A DNA stretch of 64,000 nucleotides from Pseudomonas berkeleyensis (GCF_014109765.1 NZ_CP059139.1:1798001-1862000); one strand, 5' to 3'; positions 24,766-32,958 are shown, counted from the first letter of the stretch. Notes: a model not told the origin generated them from the sequence alone. Made by a program: numbers and translations.

Positions 24766-25358
24766 GCTGTCTTCCTCAGTGTGATAGTGCCGAAAGTTCT
24801 TCTGCCACTGCTGTTGAAGTATGAGGCCTTTCCCATGGATAGAGTTTTATCTATCTCAATCTCACAGTAGCCTTTGTGAGAGTTAAGTTCATGAGTTCTC
24901 TCAAGCTCAGGCTCGTTTCGATAACTATAGCTTAATAGCCACCCGCCGGTAGGGCCATGACGTCTGGATAATGTTGCCGTGTAGCTTTGGCTTTGGCTGT
25001 TCTTGGTCTTGAGGTGAACGGAAATTTCTTTCCAGTTTTGCTCAATACCAATTTCTCCTTCCCAATCAAACCTTGTGCTGCCATCTTCATTCAAGGTCTG
25101 GCCTTGAAGAGCCCAAGTTCCATTTAAGTCGGGTATTGAGAAGTAGGGGATTTTCCATGCCCATTTATTGAACGTCCAGTGTAGGGCGAAATAAACGGCT
25201 CCAGTGGCGATGGTTGCTCTAGTGAATGCATCAATTCCGGTCAGGTTGGTTGTCCAAGCCAGAAATTGTGATATCCCACCCGCAACAGCAATTGATACAA
25301 CACCTAACCATCTGCCGATCATTGCTCTGTCATGGCCAAAAACAGCGTAGTCATGCAT
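24762..25358 (-). CDS. cap15: Cap15-like CBASS effector: two membrane helices plus beta-barrel
   Basis: A 198-residue protein with two transmembrane helices (about 14-34 and 42-64) and a C-terminal beta-barrel domain (about 72-198) that begins IPDLNGTWALQGQ and contains GIEQNWKEISVHLKTKNSQSQSYTATLSR. This is the pattern of Cap15 effectors, where the barrel binds the cyclic nucleotide and the helices then oligomerise and break the inner membrane. Here the effector gene comes first and the CD-NTase second, with ATGA overlap. AAGGGA precedes the ATG. A two-gene layout without Cap2/Cap3 is type I CBASS. Assigned by pattern only. Confidence 0.75.
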   Translation of the reverse strand: MHDYAVFGHDRAMIGRWLGVVSIAVAGGISQFLAWTTNLTGIDAFTRATIATGAVYFALHWTFNKWAWKIPYFSIPDLNGTWALQGQTLNEDGSTRFDWEGEIGIEQNWKEISVHLKTKNSQSQSYTATLSRRHGPTGGWLLSYSYRNEPELERTHELNSHKGYCEIEIDKTLSMGKASYFNSSGRRTFGTITLRKTA

Positions 25359-25413
25359 TTCAGTTTCCCTTCATGAATGGTGCCGTATTGGCCATGTAAT
25401 GGTCTTGACCGCT

Positions 25414-25429
25414 CACCTTTACTAAGGTG
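25414..25429. promoter_or_regulatory. Inverted repeat upstream of the CBASS operon
   Basis: CACCTT-TACT-AAGGTG is a perfect 6-base inverted repeat 56 bases upstream of the effector start, next to a shorter GGTC-TT-GACC palindrome (25401-25410). Position fits an operator for the operon. No regulator gene adjoins it. Confidence 0.35.
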
Positions 25430-25452
25430 TGAACTGTTCGATTAAGAAAAAC

Positions 25453-25474
25453 AAAAGGTTTGATTCGACCTTTT
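25453..25474. promoter_or_regulatory. Second inverted repeat upstream of the CBASS operon
   Basis: AAAAGGT (25453-25459) and ACCTTTT (25468-25474) are perfect complements with an 8-base spacer in an AT-rich stretch 95-116 bases before the effector gene. It could be an operator or, if transcribed, a hairpin. Confidence 0.3.
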
Positions 25475-25557
25475 CGATTCCGGCGAAACGCATTTTTCGT
25501 TAAAACGCGAAATTCGCCCATTTTTTCTCATTCAAACATGAAACTCTGTAGATGAGT

Positions 25558-25577
25558 GCGGGGCGGAGCCGCCCCGC
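25558..25577. terminator. GC-rich hairpin after the YjzC-like gene
   Basis: GCGGGGCGG-AG-CCGCCCCGC is a perfect 9-bp stem, 13 bases past the stop codon of the gene on the minus strand. No T-run follows on that strand. Confidence 0.5.
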
Positions 25578-25590
25578 ATCATCGTTTTCG

Positions 25591-25776
25591 TTAGCGCTTG
25601 CTATCAGGTGTGCGTTCTACCTGCACCCAGGTGTGCCCTGGTTGGCTGGTAGGCGGCAAGGAGGTGCGATCTGGGACGGTTGCATAATTGTCCTTGAGAC
25701 CACCACGTGGGCCTTGTTCCTGATAGATACCGCCATTTTTTCCGGTGTTTTCACCGGGCTTGCTGCCATTTGCCAT
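25591..25776 (-). CDS. YjzC-like small protein, 61 aa
   Basis: The product opens MANGSKPGENTGKNGGIYQEQGPRGG and has SLPPTSQPGHTWVQVE near the end, the two signatures of the YjzC-like family of short basic proteins. It has no membrane segment. AGGAG precedes the ATG at 25776. Function unknown. It lies alone between the CBASS operon and nrdB. Confidence 0.82.
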   Translation of the reverse strand: MANGSKPGENTGKNGGIYQEQGPRGGLKDNYATVPDRTSLPPTSQPGHTWVQVERTPDSKR

Positions 25777-25987
25777 GAGATTTCTCCTAATTGGCAAGGT
25801 AAGCCCGACTCGTACGAGGATGGGGCGAGAGCATTTCTTGTCTTGCGCTTTAAGGCATTTCGTCCTAAAAGTTTGAAGACAGTAGATCTGGTCTGTACAA
25901 TCCGCGCCCAGCTTCAATCCTAATCGGGTTGAAGTGCTTTCCTTGGGGTAGGCCTCAGAAACTTTCCCCCTTGGATTGCCGTTAAAG

Positions 25988-26009
25988 CCCAGACCGCTTG
26001 CGGTCTGGG
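25988..26009 (+). terminator. Rho-independent-type terminator of unknown transcript
   Basis: CCCAGACCG (25988-25996) pairs with CGGTCTGGG (26001-26009) and is followed by TTTCTTATTT. The T-run is on the plus strand, where no gene lies upstream for more than 25 codons, so it may end an unannotated RNA; on the minus strand it has only CTTTAA after it. Confidence 0.5.
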
Positions 26010-26158
26010 TTTCTTATTTGCGTAAGAATCTACGCAAACTCGATTTTATCGAGCTATTATAGCTCGCGTCAAATTTTTGATCTTATTCCTGCCTCTCTCG
26101 AGGTTTGCCAATATTTTGGCTTTCCAGGTCGAGTTCCTTCCGTATTTCGTCATCACTT

Positions 26159-26198
26159 AGCGATAACCATTTCATCATTTAGTGAAATGGTTATCGCT
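26159..26198 (-). terminator. 16-bp perfect hairpin downstream of nrdB
   Basis: AGCGATAACCATTTCA (26159-26174) and its exact complement (26183-26198) with an 8-base loop, 27 bases beyond the nrdB stop codon. No T-run follows on the minus strand, so it may protect the mRNA end rather than stop transcription. Confidence 0.5.
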
Positions 26199-26224
26199 GA
26201 TAAATGATTTTGAGCGTCCTGAAA

Positions 26225-27475
26225 TCAATCCCAGCTCAACGCCCCACCAGTCTGATACTCGATCACTCGCGTCTCGAAGAAGTTCTTCTCCTTCTTCAGA
26301 TCCATGATCTCGCTCATCCACGGGAACGGGTTGGTAGTACCTGGGTACTCTTCCTTCAGGCCGATCTGGGTCAGGCGGCGGTTGGCGATGAACTTGAGGT
26401 AGTCCTCCATCATCGCGGCGTTCATGCCCAGTACGCCGCGCGGCATGGTGTCACGCGCGTATTCGATCTCCAGCTGGGTGCCCTGCAGGATCATCTGGGT
26501 CGCTTCGTCCTTCATCTGGGCGTCCCACAGGTGCGGGTTTTCGATCTTGATCTGGTTGATCACGTCGATGCCGAAGTTCAGGTGCATGGACTCGTCGCGC
26601 AGGATGTACTGGAACTGCTCGGCGGTGCCGGTCATCTTGTTGCGGCGGCCCATGGAGAGGATCTGGGTGAAGCCGCAGTAGAAGAAGATGCCTTCCAGTA
26701 CGCAGTAGTAGGCGATCAGGTTGCGCAGGAACTGGCGGTCGGTTTCCGGAGTGCCGGTCTGGAACTGCGGGTCGGAGATCGAGCGGGTGTACTTCAGGCC
26801 CCAGGAGGCTTTCTTCGCGACGCTCGGGATCTCGTGGTACATGTTGAAGATCTCGCCTTCATCCATGCCCAGCGATTCGATGCAGTACTGGTAGGCGTGG
26901 GTGTGGATCGCTTCCTCGAAGGCCTGGCGCAGGATGTACTGGCGGCACTCGGGGTTGGTGATCAGGCGGTACACGGCCAGCACCAGGTTGTTGGCAACCA
27001 GGCTGTCGGCGGTGGAGAAGAAGCCGAGGTTGCGCATGACGATGCGGCGCTCGTCTTCGCTGAGACCGTCTGTGGATTTCCACAGCGCGATGTCGGCGTT
27101 CATGTTCACTTCCTGCGGCATCCAGTGGTTGGCGCAACCATCCAGATACTTCTGCCAGGCCCAGTCGTACTTGAAGGGTACGAGCTGGTTGAGGTCGGCG
27201 CGGGCGTTGATCATCTGCTTGTCGCCGACCTGTACGCGCGCGGAAGCGCCTTCGAGGTCATCCAGGCCTTCCTGGATGTCGAGGTCGTTCAGGGCTTTCT
27301 TGGCGCGGGCTACGGCGTCGGAGTCGTTGGCGTCGACGGCGCGTGCCTGCTCGACCGAGCCGGCAGCTTCGCTGTCGAGCTTGTCGAAGTTGGTGCCGGC
27401 GCTTTGTGCGGTGGCTTTGCTTGCGGCGGCTGCTTCTGCGCCGTCTTCCTTGTCGAATTCATCCCAGCTCAGCAT
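26225..27475 (-). CDS. nrdB: Class Ia ribonucleoside-diphosphate reductase, small subunit NrdB
   Basis: The 416-residue subunit carries the diiron-tyrosyl radical centre for dNTP synthesis. The iron-binding motif [21 protein letters not shown] is present across its length, and the second motif [18 protein letters not shown]. The Pseudomonas N-terminal extension (about 90 residues, [19 protein letters not shown]) precedes the core, giving the known length. AGGAG lies before the ATG at 27475. It follows nrdA on the same strand after a long 507-bp spacer full of repeats, so uncoupled expression from nrdA is possible. Confidence 0.95.
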   Translation of the reverse strand: MLSWDEFDKEDGAEAAAASKATAQSAGTNFDKLDSEAAGSVEQARAVDANDSDAVARAKKALNDLDIQEGLDDLEGASARVQVGDKQMINARADLNQLVPFKYDWAWQKYLDGCANHWMPQEVNMNADIALWKSTDGLSEDERRIVMRNLGFFSTADSLVANNLVLAVYRLITNPECRQYILRQAFEEAIHTHAYQYCIESLGMDEGEIFNMYHEIPSVAKKASWGLKYTRSISDPQFQTGTPETDRQFLRNLIAYYCVLEGIFFYCGFTQILSMGRRNKMTGTAEQFQYILRDESMHLNFGIDVINQIKIENPHLWDAQMKDEATQMILQGTQLEIEYARDTMPRGVLGMNAAMMEDYLKFIANRRLTQIGLKEEYPGTTNPFPWMSEIMDLKKEKNFFETRVIEYQTGGALSWD

Positions 27476-27671
27476 GGCTTGGCTCCTGCGTGAGGGCCGG
27501 TGAATAAACCGGCCTGTATGGATATACAGATAATTTGAATTATGTTCCGTTGCGTGATGCGCGCAAGGGTAAACGGGTACCACTGGTCAGCAGGCGATGG
27601 ATTGCTGGCTGACCGTTGCCTCTCGACCCGGAGGAGGAGGGGCGGGAATTTGTGAGAGGGGCAAGGCTCGG

Positions 27672-27718
27672 GTAGGAGCGGATTTATCCGCGAATTTCGC
27701 GGCTGAAGCCGCTCCTAC
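27672..27718. repeat. REP element, GTAGGAGCGG family
   Basis: GTAGGAGCGG (27672-27681) and CCGCTCCTAC (27709-27718) are inverted, enclosing CCGCGAATTTCGCGG (27688-27702), itself a perfect palindrome around its centre. This is the widespread Pseudomonas REP with its GCGGCTGAAGCCGC core. Confidence 0.8.
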
Positions 27719-27793
27719 GGAAGAGCTTTGCCCTCTCCCTAGCCCTCGGTTCGGGCTTCCTGCTTCACCCTACCTCCTGCATCCCTGCAGTCG

Positions 27794-27811
27794 TCTCCCG
27801 CAAGCGGGAGA
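27794..27811. terminator. CTCCCGC hairpin
   Basis: TCTCCCGC-AA-GCGGGAGA, a perfect 8-bp stem. The flanking CCCTCTCC and GAGGGGAC resemble the elements near 13049 and 13116. Confidence 0.4.
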
Positions 27812-27886
27812 GGGGACTGACTGTTGATTTGCTCTAGAACGGCATCAGACCTTCGAGCGTGCAGCTGAGCGAGTGAGCGCTAGGCG

Positions 27887-27945
27887 CCTGGTAGGTCGGA
27901 GCCCCTGAGCGTACTTCAGTACGTGATGGGGGCCGGCCTACCAGG
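27887..27945. repeat. Nested symmetric structure just downstream of nrdA
   Basis: CCTGGTAGG (27887-27895) is complemented by CCTACCAGG (27937-27945), GCCCC by GGGGC inside it, and a CGTAC-TTCA-GTACG stem sits at the centre. Together they form one long hairpin 38 bases beyond the nrdA stop, likely a transcript end or attenuation structure before nrdB. Confidence 0.45.
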
Positions 27946-27982
27946 CAACGACGCGGGTGCCGCTCAGATCCACGCGAAAGCC

Positions 27983-30892
27983 TTACTGACAGGCTTCGCA
28001 GTCTGGTTCGTCGATGGCACAGGCTTTCGGTACTGGCGCCGGGGCCGGGGCTGCCTGCTGGGCAGGAGCTTGAGCCTTGGCCGAGAAGCCTTCGTCACCA
28101 CCAGCGGACACTGCGTTGAGCTTGCCGGTGTTGATGGTGGACTTCTCGGTGCTGGTGGCGGCCAGGGCACGGAGGTAGTAGGTGGTTTTCAGACCACGGT
28201 ACCAGGCCATGCGGTAGGTCACGTCCAGCTTCTTGCCCGAGGCGCCGGCGATGTACAGGTTCAGCGACTGAGCCTGGTCGATCCACTTCTGGCGACGGCT
28301 GGCAGCGTCGACGATCCACTTGGTTTCCACTTCGAACGCCGTGGCGTACAGGTCTTTCAGATCCTGCGGGATGCGCTCGATCTGCTGCACGGAGCCGTCG
28401 TAGTACTTCAGGTCGTTGACCATGACGCTGTCCCACAGGCCGCGGTTCTTCAGGTCGCGAACCAGGTAGGGGTTGATCACGGTGAATTCGCCGGAGAGGT
28501 TCGATTTCACGTACAGGTTCTGGTAGGTCGGCTCGATGGATTGCGACACGCCAATGATGTTGGAGATGGTCGCGGTCGGCGCGATGGCCATGATGTTCGA
28601 GTTACGAATGCCTTTCTTCACGCGCTCGCGGATCGGCGCCCAGTCCAGCGACTCGGACAGGTCGACGTCGATGTACTTCTGGCCACGGGCTTCGATCAGG
28701 ATCTGCTGCGAGTCCAGCGGCAGGATGCCTTTGCTCCACAGCGAACCTTCGAAGGTGGAGTAGCTGCCGCGCTCGTCGGCCAGGTCGCAGGAGGCCTGGA
28801 TGGCGTAGTAACTGATGGCTTCCATGGAGCGGTCGGCGAACTCGATGGCCGCGTCGGAGCCGTAGGCGATGTGCTGCAGGTACAGGGCGTCCTGGAAGCC
28901 CATCAGGCCGAGGCCGACCGGACGGTGCTTGAAGTTGGAGTTACGCGCTTGATCCACGCTGTAGTAGTTGATGTCGATGACGTTATCGAGCATGCGCACA
29001 GCGGTCTTCACGGTGCGGCCGAGTTTCTCGATGTCCAGCTTGCCGTCGACGATGTGGTTGACCAGGTTGACCGAACCCAGGTTGCAGACGGCGATCTCGT
29101 CCTTGTTGGTGTTCAGGGTGATCTCGGTGCACAGGTTGGAGCTGTGTACCACGCCCACGTGCTGCTGCGGGCTGCGCAGGTTGCACGGATCCTTGAAGGT
29201 CAGCCATGGGTGGCCGGTCTCGAACAGCATCGAGAGCATCTTGCGCCACAGGTCTTTGGCCTGGATGGTCTTGTACAGCTTGATCTTGCCGTACTCGATC
29301 AGGGCTTCGTAGTACTCGTAGCGCTCTTCGAAGGCCTTGCCGGTCAGGTCGTGCAGATCCGGTACTTCGCTCGGGCTGAACAGGGTCCACTTGCCGTCTT
29401 CGAAGACGCGCTTCATGAACAGATCCGGAATCCAGTTGGCGGTGTTCATGTCGTGGGTACGACGACGGTCGTCACCGGTGTTCTTGCGCAGCTCGAGGAA
29501 TTCCTCGATGTCCATGTGCCAGGTTTCCAGGTACGCGCAGACCGCGCCTTTGCGCTTGCCGCCCTGGTTGACCGCCACGGCGGTGTCGTTGACCACTTTG
29601 AGGAAGGGCACGACGCCCTGGGATTTGCCGTTGGTGCCCTTGATGTAGGAGCCCAGCGCGCGCACCGGAGTCCAGTCGTTACCCAGGCCGCCGGCGAATT
29701 TGCTCAGCATGGCGTTGTCGTGGATGGCGCCGTAGATGCCCGACAGGTCGTCCGGGACGGTGGTCAGGTAGCAGGACGACAGCTGCGGACGCAGGGTGCC
29801 GGCGTTGAACAGGGTCGGGGTCGACGCCATGTAGTCGAACGAGGACAGCAGGTTGTAGAACTCGATGGCGCGGTCTTCGCGGTTCTTCGGCTCTTCGATG
29901 GCCAGGCCCATGGCCACGCGCATGAAGAACACCTGCGGCAGTTCGAAACGGATGCCGTCCTTGTGGATGAAGTAGCGGTCGTACAGGGTCTGCAGGCCCA
30001 GGTAGGTGAACTGCTGGTCACGCTCGTGGTTCAGCGCCTTGCCCAGTTTCTCCAGGTCGTACTCTTTGAGTTTCGGGTCGAGCAGCTCGAACTGTGCGCC
30101 GGCCTCGACGTAGGCCGGCAGGGCCTTGGCGTACAGCTCGGCCATCTCGTGGTGAGTGGCGCTGGCGGCGATGTTGAGGAAGGTCAGGGCTTCGGCGCGG
30201 ATGTTGTCCATCAGCAGGCGGGCGGTGACGTAGCTGTAGTTCGGCTCACGCTCGACCAGGGTACGAGCGGTCATCACCAGGGCGGTGTTGACGTCTTTCT
30301 CGGCCACGCCGTCGTACAGGTTCTTCAGGGTTTCGCGCTCGATCAGCGAACCGTCGACTTCGGCCAGGCCTTCGCAGGCTTCGCGGATGATGGTTTGCAG
30401 GCGGCCCATGTCCAGCGGCTGCAGGCTGCCATCGGCGGCGGTGATGCGGATGCTCGGGTGCGGCTGGGCGATTTCGCTGCCGGCGTTGGCGCTCTTGCGC
30501 TTGCTGGCCTGGGCTTCGCGGTAGATCACGTAGTCGCGGGCGACTTTCTGCTCGCCGGCGCGCATCAGAGCCAGTTCGACCTGATCCTGGATTTCTTCGA
30601 TGTGGATGGTGCCGCCGGACGGCATGCGGCGCTTGAAGGTGGCGGTGACCTGCTCGGTCAGGCGCGCGACGGTATCGTGAATGCGCGACGAGGCGGCGGC
30701 GGTACCGCCTTCCACTGCGAGGAACGCTTTGGTGATGGCGACGGTGATCTTGTCATCGGTGTAGGGGACGACGGTGCCGTTGCGCTTGATCACGCGTAGC
30801 TGGCCGGGAGCGGTTGCAGCCAGATTCTGGGAGGAATCGTCGGTCTGCGGCGCCACGGCCTGCGGGTTCTCGCGAGTGATGTCGGTCTGCAT
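27983..30892 (-). CDS. nrdA: Class Ia ribonucleoside-diphosphate reductase, large subunit NrdA
   Basis: 969 residues, longer than E. coli NrdA because two ATP-cone domains lie at the N-terminus (LRVIKRNGTVVPYTDDKITVAI at about 32-125 and a second copy at about 145-235), as in P. aeruginosa. The catalytic barrel follows, with SSCYLTTVPDDLSGIYG, the radical-site segment NLCTEITLNTNKDE and the closing redox pair DEPDCEACQ at the C-terminus, which hands electrons from thioredoxin. Two NrdR-like boxes and a DnaA box lie upstream. It is the first gene of nrdA-nrdB. Confidence 0.95.
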   Translation of the reverse strand: MQTDITRENPQAVAPQTDDSSQNLAATAPGQLRVIKRNGTVVPYTDDKITVAITKAFLAVEGGTAAASSRIHDTVARLTEQVTATFKRRMPSGGTIHIEEIQDQVELALMRAGEQKVARDYVIYREAQASKRKSANAGSEIAQPHPSIRITAADGSLQPLDMGRLQTIIREACEGLAEVDGSLIERETLKNLYDGVAEKDVNTALVMTARTLVEREPNYSYVTARLLMDNIRAEALTFLNIAASATHHEMAELYAKALPAYVEAGAQFELLDPKLKEYDLEKLGKALNHERDQQFTYLGLQTLYDRYFIHKDGIRFELPQVFFMRVAMGLAIEEPKNREDRAIEFYNLLSSFDYMASTPTLFNAGTLRPQLSSCYLTTVPDDLSGIYGAIHDNAMLSKFAGGLGNDWTPVRALGSYIKGTNGKSQGVVPFLKVVNDTAVAVNQGGKRKGAVCAYLETWHMDIEEFLELRKNTGDDRRRTHDMNTANWIPDLFMKRVFEDGKWTLFSPSEVPDLHDLTGKAFEERYEYYEALIEYGKIKLYKTIQAKDLWRKMLSMLFETGHPWLTFKDPCNLRSPQQHVGVVHSSNLCTEITLNTNKDEIAVCNLGSVNLVNHIVDGKLDIEKLGRTVKTAVRMLDNVIDINYYSVDQARNSNFKHRPVGLGLMGFQDALYLQHIAYGSDAAIEFADRSMEAISYYAIQASCDLADERGSYSTFEGSLWSKGILPLDSQQILIEARGQKYIDVDLSESLDWAPIRERVKKGIRNSNIMAIAPTATISNIIGVSQSIEPTYQNLYVKSNLSGEFTVINPYLVRDLKNRGLWDSVMVNDLKYYDGSVQQIERIPQDLKDLYATAFEVETKWIVDAASRRQKWIDQAQSLNLYIAGASGKKLDVTYRMAWYRGLKTTYYLRALAATSTEKSTINTGKLNAVSAGGDEGFSAKAQAPAQQAAPAPAPVPKACAIDEPDCEACQ

Positions 30893-31091
30893 GGGGATCT
30901 CCGTGTTCTGTAATTTTCTGGTTGGACGTCACGATTAGAAACCGCGCCCTGTCCGCCGTTCATTCCATTAACAACTGAGCCGCACGCGGCAGCGAGGCCG
31001 GGCACGGGGTGTTGCAAGAGCGGGCAGGTAGGGCACGACTTCGGATGCCGTCCTGGCGCAAAAGTCAAAGCGGGGCATTATCACACCCCGC

Positions 31092-31107
31092 CTACTACAT
31101 ATAGTGG
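31092..31107. promoter_or_regulatory. NrdR box 1 (weaker match)
   Basis: CTACTACATATAGTGG matches the NrdR-box consensus ACAC(T/A)ATATAT(A/T)GTGT at 12 of 16 positions. NrdR represses ribonucleotide reductase genes. It lies 200 bases upstream of the nrdA start; NrdR boxes usually come in pairs about 31 bases apart, and I found no second box at that distance. Confidence 0.5.
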
Positions 31108-31369
31108 TCGGTCAACGAATATGTCCGTTGCCTGACCAGCTCACGGGCACCTTCGAGAGTATGCTCCGCGGCTGTAGCCCAGGCTTGGCCTGGGCTTGCT
31201 TGAATCTGTCGGTGCAATTACCGGAAAACGCTGCGAAAAGGGCTTGCGCGATGCGTGATTCTTGTGTCCGGTATTTCGCTTCAACCCAATATCTGGTGGG
31301 TGCTTCGCGATGGGGATACAAGATAGTGCGCTGTGTGAGGCAATGCAAGGTACTCGGCGAAGAACAACC

Positions 31370-31378
31370 TGTGGATAA
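31370..31378 (-). promoter_or_regulatory. DnaA box
   Basis: TGTGGATAA is a perfect reverse match to TTATCCACA. Ribonucleotide reductase genes of E. coli are tied to replication through DnaA boxes in the promoter; this site may play that role for nrdA. Confidence 0.5.
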
Positions 31379-31509
31379 GGTGTGAGTGCCTTGTGGGTGT
31401 TGGCGGGCAAGCCCCCGTCATTTCTGGTTCTGCCTGTGGGTGACCGTTCGTCGCCCATGACGGGTGGATTTCAGTGCGATGTCGAAGCTGTTCGGCAGCG
31501 CACAGACTA

Positions 31510-31525
31510 CCACTATATATAGTGC
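31510..31525. promoter_or_regulatory. NrdR box 2 (strong match)
   Basis: CCACTATATATAGTGC matches the NrdR-box consensus at 14 of 16 positions and is an almost perfect palindrome. It lies 618 bases upstream of nrdA and 130 bases before the response regulator gene. Confidence 0.6.
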
Positions 31526-31654
31526 TTTTGGCATGTGCTGTGCTTACCGCTGATGGTTCTGCAGGTCGCTGCGCCTGACGCTCGCGCGCAGCGGGGGCAG
31601 CCCCTAGAATGGGCGTCGTTTTCCGGCCGTGGCCTGGTGCAGAGGGGAGTGGGT

Positions 31655-32377
31655 GTGGAACAAGAAGCGTGGCAGATCCTCATCGTCGAGGATGACCAGC
31701 GTCTGGCGCAGTTGACCCGGGAATACCTGGAGGGTAATGGCCTGCGTGTCGCTATCGAAGCCGATGGTGCCAAGGCGGCGGCGCGGATTCTCGCCGAGCA
31801 GCCGGATCTGGTGATGCTCGACCTGATGTTGCCGGGCGAGGATGGTCTGACCATCTGCCGCAAGGTGCGCGCGGGCTACAAGGGGCCGATCCTGATGCTG
31901 ACGGCGCGCACCGACGACATGGACCAGGTGCTCGGGCTGGAGATGGGCGCCGATGACTATGTGTGCAAACCGGTGCGGCCCCGCGTGCTGCTGGCGCGTA
32001 TCCGTGCACTGCTGCGTCGCCAGGGCGGCGAGGCTGAGCGCGATGATGGCGAGCCGCGCCGGCTGCAGTTCGGCCCGCTGGCCATCGACAAGGCGATGCG
32101 CGAGGCCTGGCTCGGCGAGCAGGGCATCGAGCTGACCAGCGCCGAATTCGACCTGCTGTGGCTGCTGGCGGTCAACGCCGGGCGCATCCTGTCGCGCGAG
32201 GAAATCTTCGGCGCCCTGCGTGGCATCGAGTACGACGGCCAGGATCGCTCCATCGACGTGCGCATTTCACGTATTCGGCCCAAGATCGGTGATGACCCGA
32301 TGCACCCGCGCATGATCAAGACCGTGCGCAGCAAGGGCTATCTGTTCGTTGCCGAGGCGGCGGAGGCGCTGCTTTGA
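31655..32377 (+). CDS. OmpR-family response regulator, RstA-like
   Basis: A 240-residue regulator: receiver domain (about 6-118) with phosphorylation site Asp56 in VMLDLMLPGEDG and Lys at CKPV, and a winged-helix DNA-binding domain (about 140-235) ending SIDVRISRIRPKIGDDP, RMIKTVRSKGYLF. The overall match to E. coli RstA is close: YDGQDRSIDVRISR in the wing. The GTG at 31655 is used with AGGGGAG before it. It heads a three-gene operon; the stop overlaps the GNAT gene's TTG start. Confidence 0.88.
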   Translation: MEQEAWQILIVEDDQRLAQLTREYLEGNGLRVAIEADGAKAAARILAEQPDLVMLDLMLPGEDGLTICRKVRAGYKGPILMLTARTDDMDQVLGLEMGADDYVCKPVRPRVLLARIRALLRRQGGEAERDDGEPRRLQFGPLAIDKAMREAWLGEQGIELTSAEFDLLWLLAVNAGRILSREEIFGALRGIEYDGQDRSIDVRISRIRPKIGDDPMHPRMIKTVRSKGYLFVAEAAEALL

Positions 32378-32958
32378 GCAAGCCGGCGAACAGCGTTCGC
32401 GCCAGCGAAGACGCCCGGTTTCCTGTTCTGGAGACCGGGCGTTTGCGTTTACGGGAGATCGTCGAGGAGGATATCCGCTCCATCTTCCTTGGCCTTTCCG
32501 ACCCGCAGGTGATCCGCTACTACGGCGTTTCCTATGCCACGCTGGAAGCCACGCAGGCGCAGATGGACTGGTACCGCGAACTGCTGCTCGAACGCACGGG
32601 CATCTGGTGGGGCATCTGCCGTCCGGACAACCCGGCAGAACTGCTCGGCGCTTGCGGTTATAACGACTGGGAGCGGCGCCACCGTCGCGCCGAGCTGGGC
32701 TACTGGCTGATGCCCGAGCACTGGCGCCGCGGGGTGATGCGCGAGAGCCTCGAGGCCGTGATCGCCTATGGCTTCGACGCGATGGATCTGCACCGCATCG
32801 AGGCCGTGGTGGATACGGAAAACCCGGCCAGCAGCGGTTTGCTGCGCGGCCTGGGTTTTGCCCACGAAGGTGTGCGCCGCGAGTGCGAGTACCAGGAGGG
32901 GCGTTATCTCAGCCTGGATTGCTTCGGTCTGCTCAGCAGCCAGAGAGCCGCGCGATGA
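32374..32958 (+). CDS. RimJ/RimL-type GNAT acetyltransferase
   Basis: A 194-residue GNAT enzyme: LETGRLRLREIVEEDI opens it and AELGYWLMPEHWRRGVMRESL holds the acetyl-CoA-binding loop; VDTENPASSGLLRGLGF is typical of ribosomal-protein acetyltransferases. It starts with TTG (32374) overlapping the response regulator's stop codon, with GGAGG seven bases before, and its stop overlaps the kinase start. So it sits inside the two-component operon, translationally coupled on both sides. Substrate unknown. Confidence 0.85.
   Translation: MSKPANSVRASEDARFPVLETGRLRLREIVEEDIRSIFLGLSDPQVIRYYGVSYATLEATQAQMDWYRELLLERTGIWWGICRPDNPAELLGACGYNDWERRHRRAELGYWLMPEHWRRGVMRESLEAVIAYGFDAMDLHRIEAVVDTENPASSGLLRGLGFAHEGVRRECEYQEGRYLSLDCFGLLSSQRAAR

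Larger units (their letters stand above)
25777..26224. other. 448-bp AT-rich intergenic region with three hairpins
   Basis: Between the YjzC-like gene and nrdB. It holds a stem CTTCAATCC/GGGTTGAAG (25912-25934), a terminator-like stem at 25988-26009 and a 16-bp perfect stem at 26159-26198. No convincing coding frame; the short open frames are AT-rich with no family. The left part must carry the promoter of the YjzC-like gene, the right part the end of nrdB. Confidence 0.45.
27476..27982. other. 507-bp spacer between nrdA and nrdB
   Basis: No gene. It contains a REP of the GTAGGAGCGG family (27672-27718), a CTCCCGC hairpin (27794-27811) and a nested symmetric structure (27887-27945). On the minus strand nrdA transcripts would run through all three before reaching nrdB. 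A promoter of its own for nrdB may sit at 27476-27660. Confidence 0.5.
30893..31654. other. 762-bp regulatory region between nrdA and the response regulator gene
   Basis: Divergent control region without a credible gene. It carries two NrdR-like palindromes 418 bases apart (31092-31107 and 31510-31525) and a perfect DnaA box (31370-31378). The first box lies 200 bases before nrdA. The second is 130 bases before the response regulator gene. Open frames inside are short and match nothing I know. Confidence 0.6.

Noticed and set aside
25998..26207. Small AT-rich frame downstream of nrdB
   Set aside because: It runs through the terminator-like stem and the 16-bp hairpin and has no ribosome site.
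27923..30799. A 958-codon open frame on the plus strand, antisense to nrdA
   Set aside because: It is a GC-rich shadow of nrdA. Its translation has no recognisable family, and nrdA itself is certain. Similar antisense frames over rlhA (6117-7868), the chemoreceptor (43211-45517), ggpPS (47272-48654) and the binding protein (54611-56029) are rejected for the same reason.
31104..31385. Small plus-strand frame in the nrdA upstream region
   Set aside because: No ribosome site or family. The stretch holds regulatory boxes instead.
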